DNA of 64,000 nt from the NCBI GenBank assembly GCA_934718065.1, contig CAKUZR010000009.1:23256-87255 (forward strand), written 5' to 3'. Source of the stretch: an uncultured Treponema sp. (GTDB taxonomy: Bacteria > Spirochaetota > Spirochaetia > Treponematales > Treponemataceae). Below, one piece after another: positions 17,548 through 25,076 of this stretch. Made by a program: the position numbers and the translations under genes. A model generated the notes under the pieces. It saw nothing but the letters and a program-made list of their open reading frames with translations, searched no databases and had not been told where the DNA came from. Numbering within the stretch: the stretch's first letter is position 1; each line of letters starts with the position of its first letter.

Positions 17548-18174
17548 ATGCAGAAAAAAATTTCAGCCGCCACAAAAAAACGAATGATTTTGCTCCTGAA
17601 CCTTCTGAAAAACTGGAAGAAGCCGCGGATTACATCCGGGGAAATTGCGCTTCTGCTTGGCGTGAAGGATTTTCTGGTGCGTTATGATTTTGCTTTTCTG
17701 GAATTTCCTGCCGGACACCGGGGCTACAGAAACGGATACGAAATTTCAGCGCTGGAAAAAGACATTCAGTCTGCTCTTTTGAGGCACGGGGAAAATTCTT
17801 CTGAAACGGCGGAGAAGAATCTGTGCATTGTGGGGCTCGGCCGACTTGGCGCGGCTCTGCTTGACGATTCGTTTTTTGAAGGAAGCGGATTCCGCGTTTG
17901 CGCCGGGTTTGATTCAAGCCTGAACCGCGTGGAGCTTATCCGTTCAACTTTCGAGCTTTTTCCTGCGAGCCGCATTGAAAGCGTGTGTCCGGCAAAAAAA
18001 ATTGAGTACGCGCTCCTTTGCTGCGATGAAAACGAGGCGCAGAAAATGGCGGACAGGCTTGTGAAGGCCGGAATAAAAGGCATTGTGAACTACACAAGGG
18101 CGGTTTTTGCCGTGCCGCAAAACGTGAAAGTGCAGAATATCTCGCCGGCGGTGGCGCTTGCGCTGCTTGAGTAA
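17548..18174 (+). CDS. rex: Rex-like redox-sensing transcriptional regulator
   Basis: 208 aa. N-terminal winged helix (RITSGEIALLLGVKDFLVRYDFAFL) and a C-terminal Rossmann fold with CIVGLGRLGAALL (dinucleotide-binding GxGxxG) and the terminal NVKVQNISPAVALALLE resembling the Rex C-terminus. Rex senses NADH/NAD+ and represses fermentation genes. The wing (EFPAGHRGYRNGYEI) differs from the usual FGKRGVGY, so DNA specificity may differ. The ATG at 17548 is preferred to a TTG at 17521 because a -10-like TATTAT (17535-17540) lies between them; no Shine-Dalgarno. Confidence 0.75.
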   Translation: MQKKISAATKKRMILLLNLLKNWKKPRITSGEIALLLGVKDFLVRYDFAFLEFPAGHRGYRNGYEISALEKDIQSALLRHGENSSETAEKNLCIVGLGRLGAALLDDSFFEGSGFRVCAGFDSSLNRVELIRSTFELFPASRIESVCPAKKIEYALLCCDENEAQKMADRLVKAGIKGIVNYTRAVFAVPQNVKVQNISPAVALALLE

Positions 18175-18211
18175 AATTTTCCGCAGATTTTTATCAAAAC
18201 TGAAAATTGCC

Positions 18212-18240
18212 TTGCAATAAAAAAAACAATGGGGTACAAT
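18212..18240 (+). promoter_or_regulatory. Promoter of the WecA-like gene
   Basis: TTGCAA (18212-18217), 17-base spacer, TACAAT (18235-18240). Predicted transcription start (about 18247) falls inside the octamer tract. A second possible promoter, TTGGCT (18288-18293)-N17-TAAAAT (18311-18316), takes its -35 from the last repeats. Confidence 0.6.
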
Positions 18241-18304
18241 TGGCTCATTGGCTCATTGGCTCATTGGCTCATTGGCTCATTGGCTCATTGGCTCATTGGC
18301 TCAT
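18239..18304 (+). repeat. Tandem octamer repeat, 8 copies
   Basis: Eight uninterrupted identical copies of TGGCTCAT from 18241 to 18304 (the preceding AT extends the pattern). It starts at the -10 box and ends 42 bases before the WecA-like start codon. Perfect identity suggests ongoing slippage. Confidence 0.97.
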
Positions 18305-18346
18305 TGGGACTAAAATAACGATACATGTTATTATGGAGTTTTCAGC

Positions 18347-19402
18347 ATGTTATTGCCTGTTTTTGCATCCGCGATACTTTCGTTCTGTTTTTGTCCTCTT
18401 ATTATTCAAATCTGCAGGAAATTCAATCTTTATGATGAGGTGGATCCGCGAAAAATCCACAAGGGAAACATTCCGCGCCTTGGCGGCATAGCGGTTTTCT
18501 CTTCGTTTCTGATTACGTGGCTTTCTGTCCGCTTTCTGTTCAAGTCTGTTGAGATTGGTTTCTACGCCTCTCTTTTTGTTGGTTTTGGAATAATTCTGTG
18601 CTTCGGCTTTGTTGATGATATTTTCAACCTTCGCGCAAAACTTAAGTTTCTAGTGCAGATTCTTGCCGCTCTGGCTGTTGCGCTGAGTCCGAATCATTTT
18701 AAAACTATTCTTCTGTGGAATTTTCCGCGGGTTGTGGGCGAGCTTGTTACTTTCATCTGGATTATAAGCATTGTGAACGCCTTTAACCTGATAGACGGAA
18801 TGGACTGGGTTTGCGGCGGAATTTCTTTCCTTTGCTGCCTTGCGCTTGGCTTGATTTTTAAGTTTCAGGGCAACAATATATGCCTTCTGTATTTTATTGT
18901 CTGCGGTGCGCTTGCCGGATTTCTTTTCTGGAACAAGCCTGACGCGAAAATATTTCTGGGCGACTGCGGAAGCCAGACTCTGGGATTTCTGGTTGCCGTT
19001 GCGCCGCTGTTCAATGATTCAGACCAGAAGCTGAAAATCATTCAGTTCCCGGTTATGCTTCTGCTTTGCTCAATTCCTCTTACGGATGTGCTTGCGGCTG
19101 TCTGGCGAAGAACCAGGGAGCATCGGAAGATTTTTGCTCCGGACAGAGCGCATATTCATCATAAGCTTCTGAACATCGGTTTTTCAAAGCCGGCGGCGAT
19201 TTTCTTTCTGCTTGCGCTTCAGTTTGCGATGAGCTTTGCGGTTGTGGTTTCGTATTTTATGACCGTAAGAAACGGAGTTATCCTGCTGAGTTTCTGCCTG
19301 GTTTTTGTGTGGGGAATTTTTATAACTTTCCATTATTTGAACCGCGCGGTGAATATTTCGCATAAAGGACTGCTTGAAGACCATCCTATGGAAGAGCACT
19401 GA
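18347..19402 (+). CDS. wecA: WecA/MraY-family undecaprenyl-phosphate sugar-phosphate transferase
   Basis: 351 aa, about ten membrane helices. Initiates polymer synthesis by moving a sugar-1-phosphate (probably GlcNAc-1-P) from UDP to undecaprenyl phosphate at the inner face of the membrane. Motifs in order: HKGNIPRLGGIAVF, CFGFVDDIFNLRAKLKF (catalytic Asp pair), VNAFNLIDGMDWVCGG, FLGDCGSQTLGF and the WecA-type APDRAHIHHK. Start ATG 18347 has TGGAG 8 bases upstream. The octamer tract lies in its leader. Sits with a NusG paralogue and upstream of the EPS operon, so it is probably the initiating enzyme. Confidence 0.9.
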   Translation: MLLPVFASAILSFCFCPLIIQICRKFNLYDEVDPRKIHKGNIPRLGGIAVFSSFLITWLSVRFLFKSVEIGFYASLFVGFGIILCFGFVDDIFNLRAKLKFLVQILAALAVALSPNHFKTILLWNFPRVVGELVTFIWIISIVNAFNLIDGMDWVCGGISFLCCLALGLIFKFQGNNICLLYFIVCGALAGFLFWNKPDAKIFLGDCGSQTLGFLVAVAPLFNDSDQKLKIIQFPVMLLLCSIPLTDVLAAVWRRTREHRKIFAPDRAHIHHKLLNIGFSKPAAIFFLLALQFAMSFAVVVSYFMTVRNGVILLSFCLVFVWGIFITFHYLNRAVNISHKGLLEDHPMEEH

Positions 19403-19464
19403 GCCTTTATGAAAAATTTTTGCTTTAAAGAAATTTTGACAGATGATAAAATAGGAATGTAGAA

Positions 19465-19980
19465 ATGAGTATTTTTTGCATTTCTGTTCGGACTGGAGCG
19501 GAGGAAAAGTACAAGAAAAACGTTGATTCGCTTTTTGAAACTTTCAAAGCTCCGGTTGAGGGAACAATATATTTGCTGAAGAAAAAAATGCGCCTTAAAA
19601 CTGGCAAGGAATACTTTGACCTGTTTTTTCCGGGCTACGTTTTTTTTGAAACAGAAGAAAATGACGCCTCAAAGTTTCGTTTTCTTCGCCAGGTGAATGG
19701 ATTTTTGCGTTTTTTGCCTTCCAGCCAGGAGGTTCATCCTTTGGTGGGAGCTGACCTTGAAATTGTGAAGTCCATTCTGAATCTTGGAACCACGGTTGGA
19801 ATTGTTCCTGTGGCTTTTGACGCGAACGACCGCATTGTGATTGTGGACGGACCGTTTAAAGATATGAGCGGAAAAGTTGTTTCTGTAAACCGCCGCAACA
19901 AGCGCGTGAATATCGAGCTTGAATTTATGGGCGGCGTGAATATCGTAGGGCTTTCCTACGAGCTGGTGCAGAAGCTGTAG
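19465..19980 (+). CDS. NusG-paralogue antiterminator (UpxY/LoaP type)
   Basis: 171 aa. NGN domain (MSIFCISVRTGAEEKYKKN; DLFFPGYVFFE; VNGFLRFLPS) and a C-terminal KOW domain (IVDGPFKDMSGKVVSVNRRN). Specialised NusG paralogues travel with RNA polymerase and allow it to read through terminators in long polysaccharide operons. Its place right after the initiating transferase and before the EPS operon fits that role. Unlike many UpxY genes it is separated from the operon by about 3.8 kb with three unrelated genes. Length and domain order are normal. Confidence 0.88.
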   Translation: MSIFCISVRTGAEEKYKKNVDSLFETFKAPVEGTIYLLKKKMRLKTGKEYFDLFFPGYVFFETEENDASKFRFLRQVNGFLRFLPSSQEVHPLVGADLEIVKSILNLGTTVGIVPVAFDANDRIVIVDGPFKDMSGKVVSVNRRNKRVNIELEFMGGVNIVGLSYELVQKL

Positions 19981-20050
19981 ACATAAAGCTGTAATAGCGG
20001 CGGAGCTTGGTTCAAGCACGTGCGCAGGCGGCGGACATTTTCCTGTTTTG

Positions 20051-20090
20051 GGCAGCGTTTTTATTTGCGTTTTTTTTGCGCAACGCTGCC
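20051..20090 (+). terminator. Hairpin after the NusG-paralogue gene
   Basis: Perfect 9-bp stem GGCAGCGTT / AACGCTGCC with a T-rich loop. No U-run directly after it, so it may be a terminator needing a factor, or an RNA element. Confidence 0.5.
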
Positions 20091-20196
20091 AATGGGGATG
20101 GTGTGTCTATGGCGGTGAACCTGCATAATATATAAATTTTTCCTGCTTCTTCTTGCCTTGAATAAAATGTTGTATAATAGAAAAGAGGAGCGCAGG

Positions 20197-21330
20197 ATGG
20201 TTTTTACTCTCAAACTTTTTGATACAAAATTGCTTCGCTTTTCCGCTGAGCCAAAAAGCAGCGACCCTGGATATAAAATCATCTGGATTGATGAGAGCAA
20301 AAAAAATCTTCTTCCTATGGACTTGATTCCAACGGAAGAAAGTCTTGCCTCGTGGATAAGAAAACGGAATATTCCGAAAAACCGCGCTTTTGTGGATTCT
20401 TTTCTTGCGAAGAACGGACTTAGCGCAAACCGTCCGCTTGGAATAATCACAGTTTCAAAAGGGCTTTCCTTGAATGATTCATACTGGATTATGGAGGAAG
20501 GCTTTGAAGGAACTTTTGAAAATTGCAATCTGTATAAGAACCGGTTCAGCCGGCTTTTGGGAAACATAGCTTTTACTGGATACGGAAGCTCGGTTCGTTC
20601 TGGATTTTCTTCAAGCCCGGAATTTACTACTAACGGAATGCTGCCGAAATGCTGGCGCAGATGTGACGGAAAAATCCAGCTTTACAAAGGCGGAACAAAA
20701 GGCGCTGGCAACACAGGATTTGAGCCTTATTCAGAATTCTATGCCTTTCAGATTGCACAAGCCTTGGGCGTAAAGGCTGTTCCTTATGGAATTTCAAAAT
20801 GGAAAGGTGAATTGTGCTCAACTTGCGCTCTTTTTACATCGGAAGAACTTTCGTTCGTGTCTGCCGGGCGGCTTGTTAGGGAAGGCGGTTTTCCGGCTGT
20901 TCTTGATTTTTACAAGTCGCTGGGAAAGGATTTTGAAAATTCGCTTTATGATATGCTTGTTTTTGACGCTGTTATAAAGAACACAGACCGGCACTGCGGA
21001 AATTTTGGATTTCTTGTTCAAAGCCGCGCAAATAAAATTGTCTCGCCTGCGCCGTTGTTTGACCATGGAAATTCCCTGTACAGCCTTGCGGGACTGGATG
21101 ATTTTGACAGCGCACAGAAACTTGCTTCCTACGACAAAGCTCTGCAGCCTCGTGTTTATGATGACTTTGTAGAGATGGCGAAGCGTTATGCAACGGCTGA
21201 TTGCAGGGCTAGTCTTAGAAAAATGCTTGATTTTACGTTCAGAAAGCATCCAAGATACAATCTGCCGGAGCAGCGGCTCAAAAGAATTGAAGCTCAGGTC
21301 CGTAAAAACGTGGCGGAGATTTTGGGGTAG
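20197..21330 (+). CDS. HipA-like serine/threonine kinase domain protein
   Basis: 377 aa; ATG 20197 chosen because GAGGAG lies 6 bases before it and TATAAT (20173-20178) is upstream. The catalytic loop NTDRHCGNFGFL and the metal-binding PAPLFDHGNSLY match HipA kinases; IQLYKGGTKG may be the ATP-binding lysine strand. HipA kinases phosphorylate targets such as aminoacyl-tRNA synthetase and cause growth arrest. No HipB-type antitoxin gene adjoins it, so it is either orphan or has another role. N-terminal 150 residues are not recognised. Confidence 0.75.
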   Translation: MVFTLKLFDTKLLRFSAEPKSSDPGYKIIWIDESKKNLLPMDLIPTEESLASWIRKRNIPKNRAFVDSFLAKNGLSANRPLGIITVSKGLSLNDSYWIMEEGFEGTFENCNLYKNRFSRLLGNIAFTGYGSSVRSGFSSSPEFTTNGMLPKCWRRCDGKIQLYKGGTKGAGNTGFEPYSEFYAFQIAQALGVKAVPYGISKWKGELCSTCALFTSEELSFVSAGRLVREGGFPAVLDFYKSLGKDFENSLYDMLVFDAVIKNTDRHCGNFGFLVQSRANKIVSPAPLFDHGNSLYSLAGLDDFDSAQKLASYDKALQPRVYDDFVEMAKRYATADCRASLRKMLDFTFRKHPRYNLPEQRLKRIEAQVRKNVAEILG

Positions 21331-21368
21331 GGAGGTTTTCGTAAAAACTGACAAAAATTAAAAAAAAC

Positions 21369-21426
21369 TTGCCTTTCGTGCATAATTTGTTTATATTCAA
21401 ATTATGGTTATATACTTGATATAACC
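21369..21426 (+). promoter_or_regulatory. Promoter with palindrome at the transcription start
   Basis: TTGCCT (21369-21374), 17-base spacer, TATATT (21392-21397). Immediately downstream is the perfect inverted repeat GGTTATAT-ACTTG-ATATAACC (21406-21426), a likely operator or 5' hairpin for the NYN gene. Confidence 0.55.
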
Positions 21427-21468
21427 GTTGAAATCAAGGTAAGGCGGTTGCTTTACAAGGAGTTAGCA

Positions 21469-22398
21469 ATGGAAAGCATAACTCGTGCGTTGCTTGTTAT
21501 GGATGGGAACTATGTACGAAAGTGGTATAGTTACCTTGCTGAAGATGGAATTGATGGAAATTGTTATTCAATAAACTTCAGCGCGTTGATAGATCATATT
21601 AGTTCTGTAATTGAAAAAGACTTTGGAAGCCGCTGTGTTTTTACAGCGAAACGCCTTTACATGGGAACGAATTCCGAAGTTGACGTGAAAAACCAGAGCT
21701 ACTACCGCGCCTTGGATGAGGCGGGAATTCAAAAAAATACATTTCCGCTCAGAAGCCGCGAGCAGGACGGGCATTCAGCCTTGAAGGAAGAAGCTTGCGA
21801 CACGACAATAGTTTTTAACACAGCAAAAGAATTTTATTCCGCAACACGGGAAAACCGTTTCGACACGCTTGTTCTGTTTGCCGGGGACGGTGACTTGACT
21901 CCGCTGGTGTCCGGCTTGCAGTCAGAAGGCGTTAAAGTTGTGGTCGTTTATTATGATTTCAGGAATTTTTCCTATGTAACACGCGCTTCCCAGAAGCTGC
22001 TGGAATCTGCGGACAAGGTTATAGATTTTGGAACTTTCCTGACAGAGCGGGTAAACAAAAATATAATGGCGATTTTTAATCCGCTTGAATGTCAGCCGGT
22101 TGAACATTATGCTATCCCGGGACACAAAGTTGTTGTTGTTAGGAAGTCTTTGAATCCGAATCTGCGTCCTGTAAATTCTTACGGTTTGTATACAAAAGAA
22201 GAAATCTCGCAGGCGATAACTTTTTTATCTAAAACTGATGATGGCTGGGCTTTGGTTGCGCCTCTTGGAAAATATCTTGAGGTTACCACTCATAAAACCC
22301 TTCCGCCGGGAACAAAGCTGAAGGATTTGATTAACCGCTATTCAATGGATTTTGAAACTAAAGATGCCCCTGCGTATAGCGTAAGGCTTAGGAGGTAA
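21469..22398 (+). CDS. NYN-domain protein (LabA/DUF88-like putative RNase)
   Basis: 309 aa from ATG 21469 (AAGGAG 6 bases upstream). N-terminal RALLVMDGNYV supplies the first acidic residue, then CDTTIVFNTA and TLVLFAGDGDLTPLVSGLQSEG hold the acidic residues of the PIN-like NYN nuclease fold. The C-terminal region (YGLYTKEEISQAITFLSK) is like an OST-HTH/LOTUS-type RNA-binding domain. Likely acts on RNA. It has its own promoter with a palindrome. Substrate unknown. Confidence 0.75.
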   Translation: MESITRALLVMDGNYVRKWYSYLAEDGIDGNCYSINFSALIDHISSVIEKDFGSRCVFTAKRLYMGTNSEVDVKNQSYYRALDEAGIQKNTFPLRSREQDGHSALKEEACDTTIVFNTAKEFYSATRENRFDTLVLFAGDGDLTPLVSGLQSEGVKVVVVYYDFRNFSYVTRASQKLLESADKVIDFGTFLTERVNKNIMAIFNPLECQPVEHYAIPGHKVVVVRKSLNPNLRPVNSYGLYTKEEISQAITFLSKTDDGWALVAPLGKYLEVTTHKTLPPGTKLKDLINRYSMDFETKDAPAYSVRLRR

Positions 22399-22639
22399 AC
22401 AAAATGAATGTTTAAGACCCCTGTAAGCCGCAGGAAAAATGGCGACGGACGAAAAGAAGATGTAAATTGCTTACATTGACTCTTTTCAGAATCCAAATCA
22501 AAAAACTATATCCTTTGTTAATGGCATATAGCTCTTTTTGAAGCAAGAAATCAAAGAAAAATCAGATAGATGAAGAATTTTTCCAGAGATTTCGCAGTAA
22601 ACTTGTTCTGAAAATCAGAACATAAATATGGAGAAATGT
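22399..22639 (+). other. 241-bp intergenic region with hairpins
   Basis: No gene seen. Two small inverted repeats: TGTAA-ATTGC-TTACA near 22460 and the perfect GTTCTGA-AAA-TCAGAAC at 22605-22621, the latter ending 19 bases before the next start codon and possibly an operator or translation hairpin. Confidence 0.5.
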
Positions 22640-23416
22640 ATGAAATTTAATACATTTTCTAATAAGATTATAGATTCTAAGATTGGCAATTTGCCTGTAG
22701 CTCTTTATCCTAACAAAATGCTTGCGGATAAAGATGGAAAAAACAAACTGTATGCGATGACCGTTGTTCGCGGAGTTTGCTCACTAGAAGACCTTGTGAA
22801 CGACATAGTTGCTTCAGGTCTGAACGAAGAATTTTCAAAAGAACAGATTCTGAACCTCTTGAATCTTGTGAACAATGCGAAGCTGGCTCGCCTGGCGGAG
22901 GCATTCACAGTTGATGACGGAATTACGCGGCTTCAGCTTAGGGTAAAAGGCTCGTTTGAGTCTGAATCTGATACTTTTTCAACAGAAAGACATTCGATTG
23001 AAATATCTTCAAGCACAACATCCGAGGCAAACAAGTATTTTGAAAAAGTTCGGCCGGCAATCAGGCAGGGCAACTCCAAAAAGCCTGCGATTACCGCAGT
23101 TTATGATGTAAAGTCAAAGTCCGGGAACACGCTCACAAAAGGCGGATTTCTTGAAATAAAAGGCGTGAACATCAAGATTTGCGGCGAAAACCAGGATGTC
23201 GGGCTTTACTTTGTGAACACTGATGACAGCTCGCAGACCGTGAAGCTTGCTGTGGAGGAGCTGGGAATCAACGTTTCGACACGCATTGCTTGCGTTGTGC
23301 CGCAGAATCTTGTGTCTGGCAGCTATAGGATAAAGGTTGTTACGCAGTTTATGGGCGGTCAACAATTCAGAAAAGAGCCTCTGGAAACTGAATCCGGTTC
23401 TTTTGACGTAGAATAA
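22640..23416 (+). CDS. DUF4469-like protein (HU/Ig-like fold)
   Basis: 258 aa from ATG 22640 (GGAG 6-9 bases upstream; an overlapping earlier ATG at 22628 is part of that site). N-terminal half (YAMTVVRGVCSLEDLVNDIV, EQILNLLNLV) resembles an HU-type DNA-binding fold; C-terminal half (GGFLEIKGVNIKICGENQDV, VPQNLVSGSYRIKVVTQF) resembles the Ig-like DUF4469 domain. Such proteins are common in Bacteroidetes and some spirochaetes and may be nucleoid-associated. Family assignment is from memory of the layout. Confidence 0.65.
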   Translation: MKFNTFSNKIIDSKIGNLPVALYPNKMLADKDGKNKLYAMTVVRGVCSLEDLVNDIVASGLNEEFSKEQILNLLNLVNNAKLARLAEAFTVDDGITRLQLRVKGSFESESDTFSTERHSIEISSSTTSEANKYFEKVRPAIRQGNSKKPAITAVYDVKSKSGNTLTKGGFLEIKGVNIKICGENQDVGLYFVNTDDSSQTVKLAVEELGINVSTRIACVVPQNLVSGSYRIKVVTQFMGGQQFRKEPLETESGSFDVE

Positions 23417-23480
23417 GGCTTGAACAGCCTTGCTGGGAAGCATTGTTCATTCATGCTTTCCGGTTTTTATATCACTTCTT

Positions 23481-23509
23481 CTGGCATTATCCGATGCCAG
23501 ATTTTTTTT
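23481..23509 (+). terminator. Intrinsic terminator
   Basis: CTGGCAT-TATCCG-ATGCCAG followed by ATTTTTTTT. It closes the DUF4469-like unit and isolates the EPS operon control region. Confidence 0.93.
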
Positions 23510-23534
23510 GCTCTCTAGTACGTTGATAAAAAAA

Positions 23535-23644
23535 TTAACGAGCGTTAACTAAGTTAATAACGGTCGTTAATAAAAAGATTAACGCTCGGTGACAAAAAGT
23601 TTAACGTGCGGTGAGCATTTTTTTAACGAGCGTTAAACTTTTTG
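23535..23644 (+). repeat. Array of five 22-bp repeats with palindromic core
   Basis: Cores at 23535 (TTAACGAGCGTTAA), 23557 (ATAACGGTCGTTAA), 23579 (TTAACGCTCGGTGA), 23601 (TTAACGTGCGGTGA) and 23623 (TTAACGAGCGTTAA), each start exactly 22 bp after the last; the 8-bp spacers are AT-rich and differ. The outer cores are near-perfect dyads. The spacing is about two helical turns, so proteins bound there would lie on one face. A 17-bp perfect inverted repeat (23590-23606 with 23631-23647) overlaps copies 3-5. Confidence 0.93.
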
Positions 23645-23749
23645 TCAGCGTATTAGAGATATATTTTTATAAATCAATATTTTTTTACATACAAAAACTA
23701 CAGCTATTTTAATTATTGCAAATCAAAAAATATTTATAAGGAAGATAAC

Positions 23750-24157
23750 ATGGAACTTTGCAGGCTTCTGGATTTTAAAGATTTAGGTGATGAGCGCGGA
23801 AAACTTGTTGTTGTGGAAGGAGCACGGGATATTCCGTTTGAAATAAAAAGAGTCTTCTATATATATGGCTCTGACAACGAGGTTGTCCGCGGAAAGCATG
23901 CGAACAAGGAAAGTGAATTTGTCCTTATCAATGTTGCCGGGAAATCAAAGGTGCGTGTTACAGACGGAATCGGCGAGCATGTTGTTGAGCTGAACCGCCC
24001 GATGCAGGGAATTTATCTTCCAAAAATGGTCTGGAAAGATATGTATGATTTTTCATCGTACTCAGTTCTTCTTGCACTTGCAAGCACGCACTATGATGGA
24101 AATGGATATATCCGCGACTATGATGAATATTTGAAGATTATGGGTGTAAAGAAATGA
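23750..24157 (+). CDS. FdtA/WxcM-like dTDP-sugar 3,4-ketoisomerase family protein
   Basis: 135-aa cupin-like protein; AAGGAAG is the Shine-Dalgarno. RGKHANKESEFVLINV and IYLPKMVWKDMYDFS match the sugar 3,4-ketoisomerase family (FdtA/QdtA), which converts dTDP-4-keto-6-deoxyglucose to the 3-keto isomer. The family motif usually has two histidines (HAH); here the second is Asn (HAN), so activity may differ. First gene of the EPS operon, overlapping the GT2 gene by 4 bases and close to a WecE-like aminotransferase. Confidence 0.75.
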   Translation: MELCRLLDFKDLGDERGKLVVVEGARDIPFEIKRVFYIYGSDNEVVRGKHANKESEFVLINVAGKSKVRVTDGIGEHVVELNRPMQGIYLPKMVWKDMYDFSSYSVLLALASTHYDGNGYIRDYDEYLKIMGVKK

Positions 24158-25074
24158 GCCAGCCTTTAATTTCACTCTGCATTCCGACAAATGGCGTGAT
24201 TGAGTGGGTGTTTCCTGTTCTTGACAGCATTTATTCCCAGAATGTGGACAATGAGCTTTTTGAGGTTGTTGTTACGGACAACGGAAACAATGCGGAGTTT
24301 TTTACGCTTATGTCTGAATATGCAGAAAAACATAATAATTTGAAGTATCAAAAAAATAATGCATATATGTTTGATAATCAACTTGAAGCCTTAAAACTTG
24401 CAGATGGAAAATACTTAAAATTTGTTAATCACAGTGCTGTATTTACAGATGGATCTTTAAACCATCTTATAAAAATGCTTAAAGAGAACATTTTAGAGAA
24501 ACCTGTAATATATTTTTCATGCGGTGCTCTAAAAAAGGACATCTATAAATTGTCTAATTTTGATGATTTTGTAAAAACATTAGGTAAGTTGGTGTCTTGG
24601 ACAACGGGTGTCGGTATTTGGAAAGAGGATTATGATAAAATTCCTAAAAATGTAAAATATGACAAAATTTCACCACACTCAGGCATTCTCTTCTCTGAAA
24701 GGCAAAAGAATAAATACATAGTTGATAACTATCCTTTTTCAAAAGAAATAAGAACTAATCATGCTAATAAAGGTTCTTATGATTTATTTAAGGCATTTGC
24801 GGTTGAAGAGGTTGCAATTGCCTTGAATTTGTATATTGACAATTCAATCAAGGCTAAAACATTTAAATCTGTAAAAAAGGATTATAGAAAATTTGTTAGT
24901 GATCTTTATAAAAACTTTTGTATTCTAAGATCACCTTGTTCTTACAATCTGAAAGGTTTTGATGATGCAATGGGGATTTTCTTTTCGAAAAAACAGATAG
25001 TGATGGAAGCATATCTGTCTTTATGTAAATCAGTTTTGGGAAAAATTAAGAGAGTGTTATTAAGGAGAAACTAA
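24154..25074 (+). CDS. Family 2 glycosyltransferase
   Basis: 306 aa. N-terminal GT-A fold: LISLCIPTNGVIEWVFPVLDS, VVVTDNGNN (first acidic site) and LADGKYLKFVNHSA in place of the usual DxD strand. Start overlaps the upstream stop by 4 bases (ATGA), showing translational coupling. Cytoplasmic or membrane-associated; adds a sugar to the lipid-linked EPS unit. Donor unknown. The gene switches from GC-richer to AT-rich codons after its first 150 bases. Confidence 0.82.
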   Translation: MSQPLISLCIPTNGVIEWVFPVLDSIYSQNVDNELFEVVVTDNGNNAEFFTLMSEYAEKHNNLKYQKNNAYMFDNQLEALKLADGKYLKFVNHSAVFTDGSLNHLIKMLKENILEKPVIYFSCGALKKDIYKLSNFDDFVKTLGKLVSWTTGVGIWKEDYDKIPKNVKYDKISPHSGILFSERQKNKYIVDNYPFSKEIRTNHANKGSYDLFKAFAVEEVAIALNLYIDNSIKAKTFKSVKKDYRKFVSDLYKNFCILRSPCSYNLKGFDDAMGIFFSKKQIVMEAYLSLCKSVLGKIKRVLLRRN

Positions 25075-25076
25075 AG

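Noticed and set aside
18207-18491. ORF with LAHWLIGS repeats over the octamer tract
   Set aside because: It is the translation of the octamer in one frame, begins at a TTG without ribosome site and runs out of frame into the WecA-like gene. After loss of one octamer the joined frame would meet a TAA right after the tract, so it cannot make a fusion.
19981-20196. RfaH-type ops element near GGCGG motifs
   Set aside because: The GGCGG stretches do not match the ops consensus, and the next gene is not an EPS gene.
23535-23644. CRISPR-like array
   Set aside because: Spacers are only 8 bp, AT-rich and the cores are dyads; no cas genes nearby. An operator/iteron array fits better.
23535-23750. Replication or plasmid origin with iterons
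   Set aside because: No replication initiator gene or DnaA-box cluster nearby, and the position in front of an operon favours transcription control.
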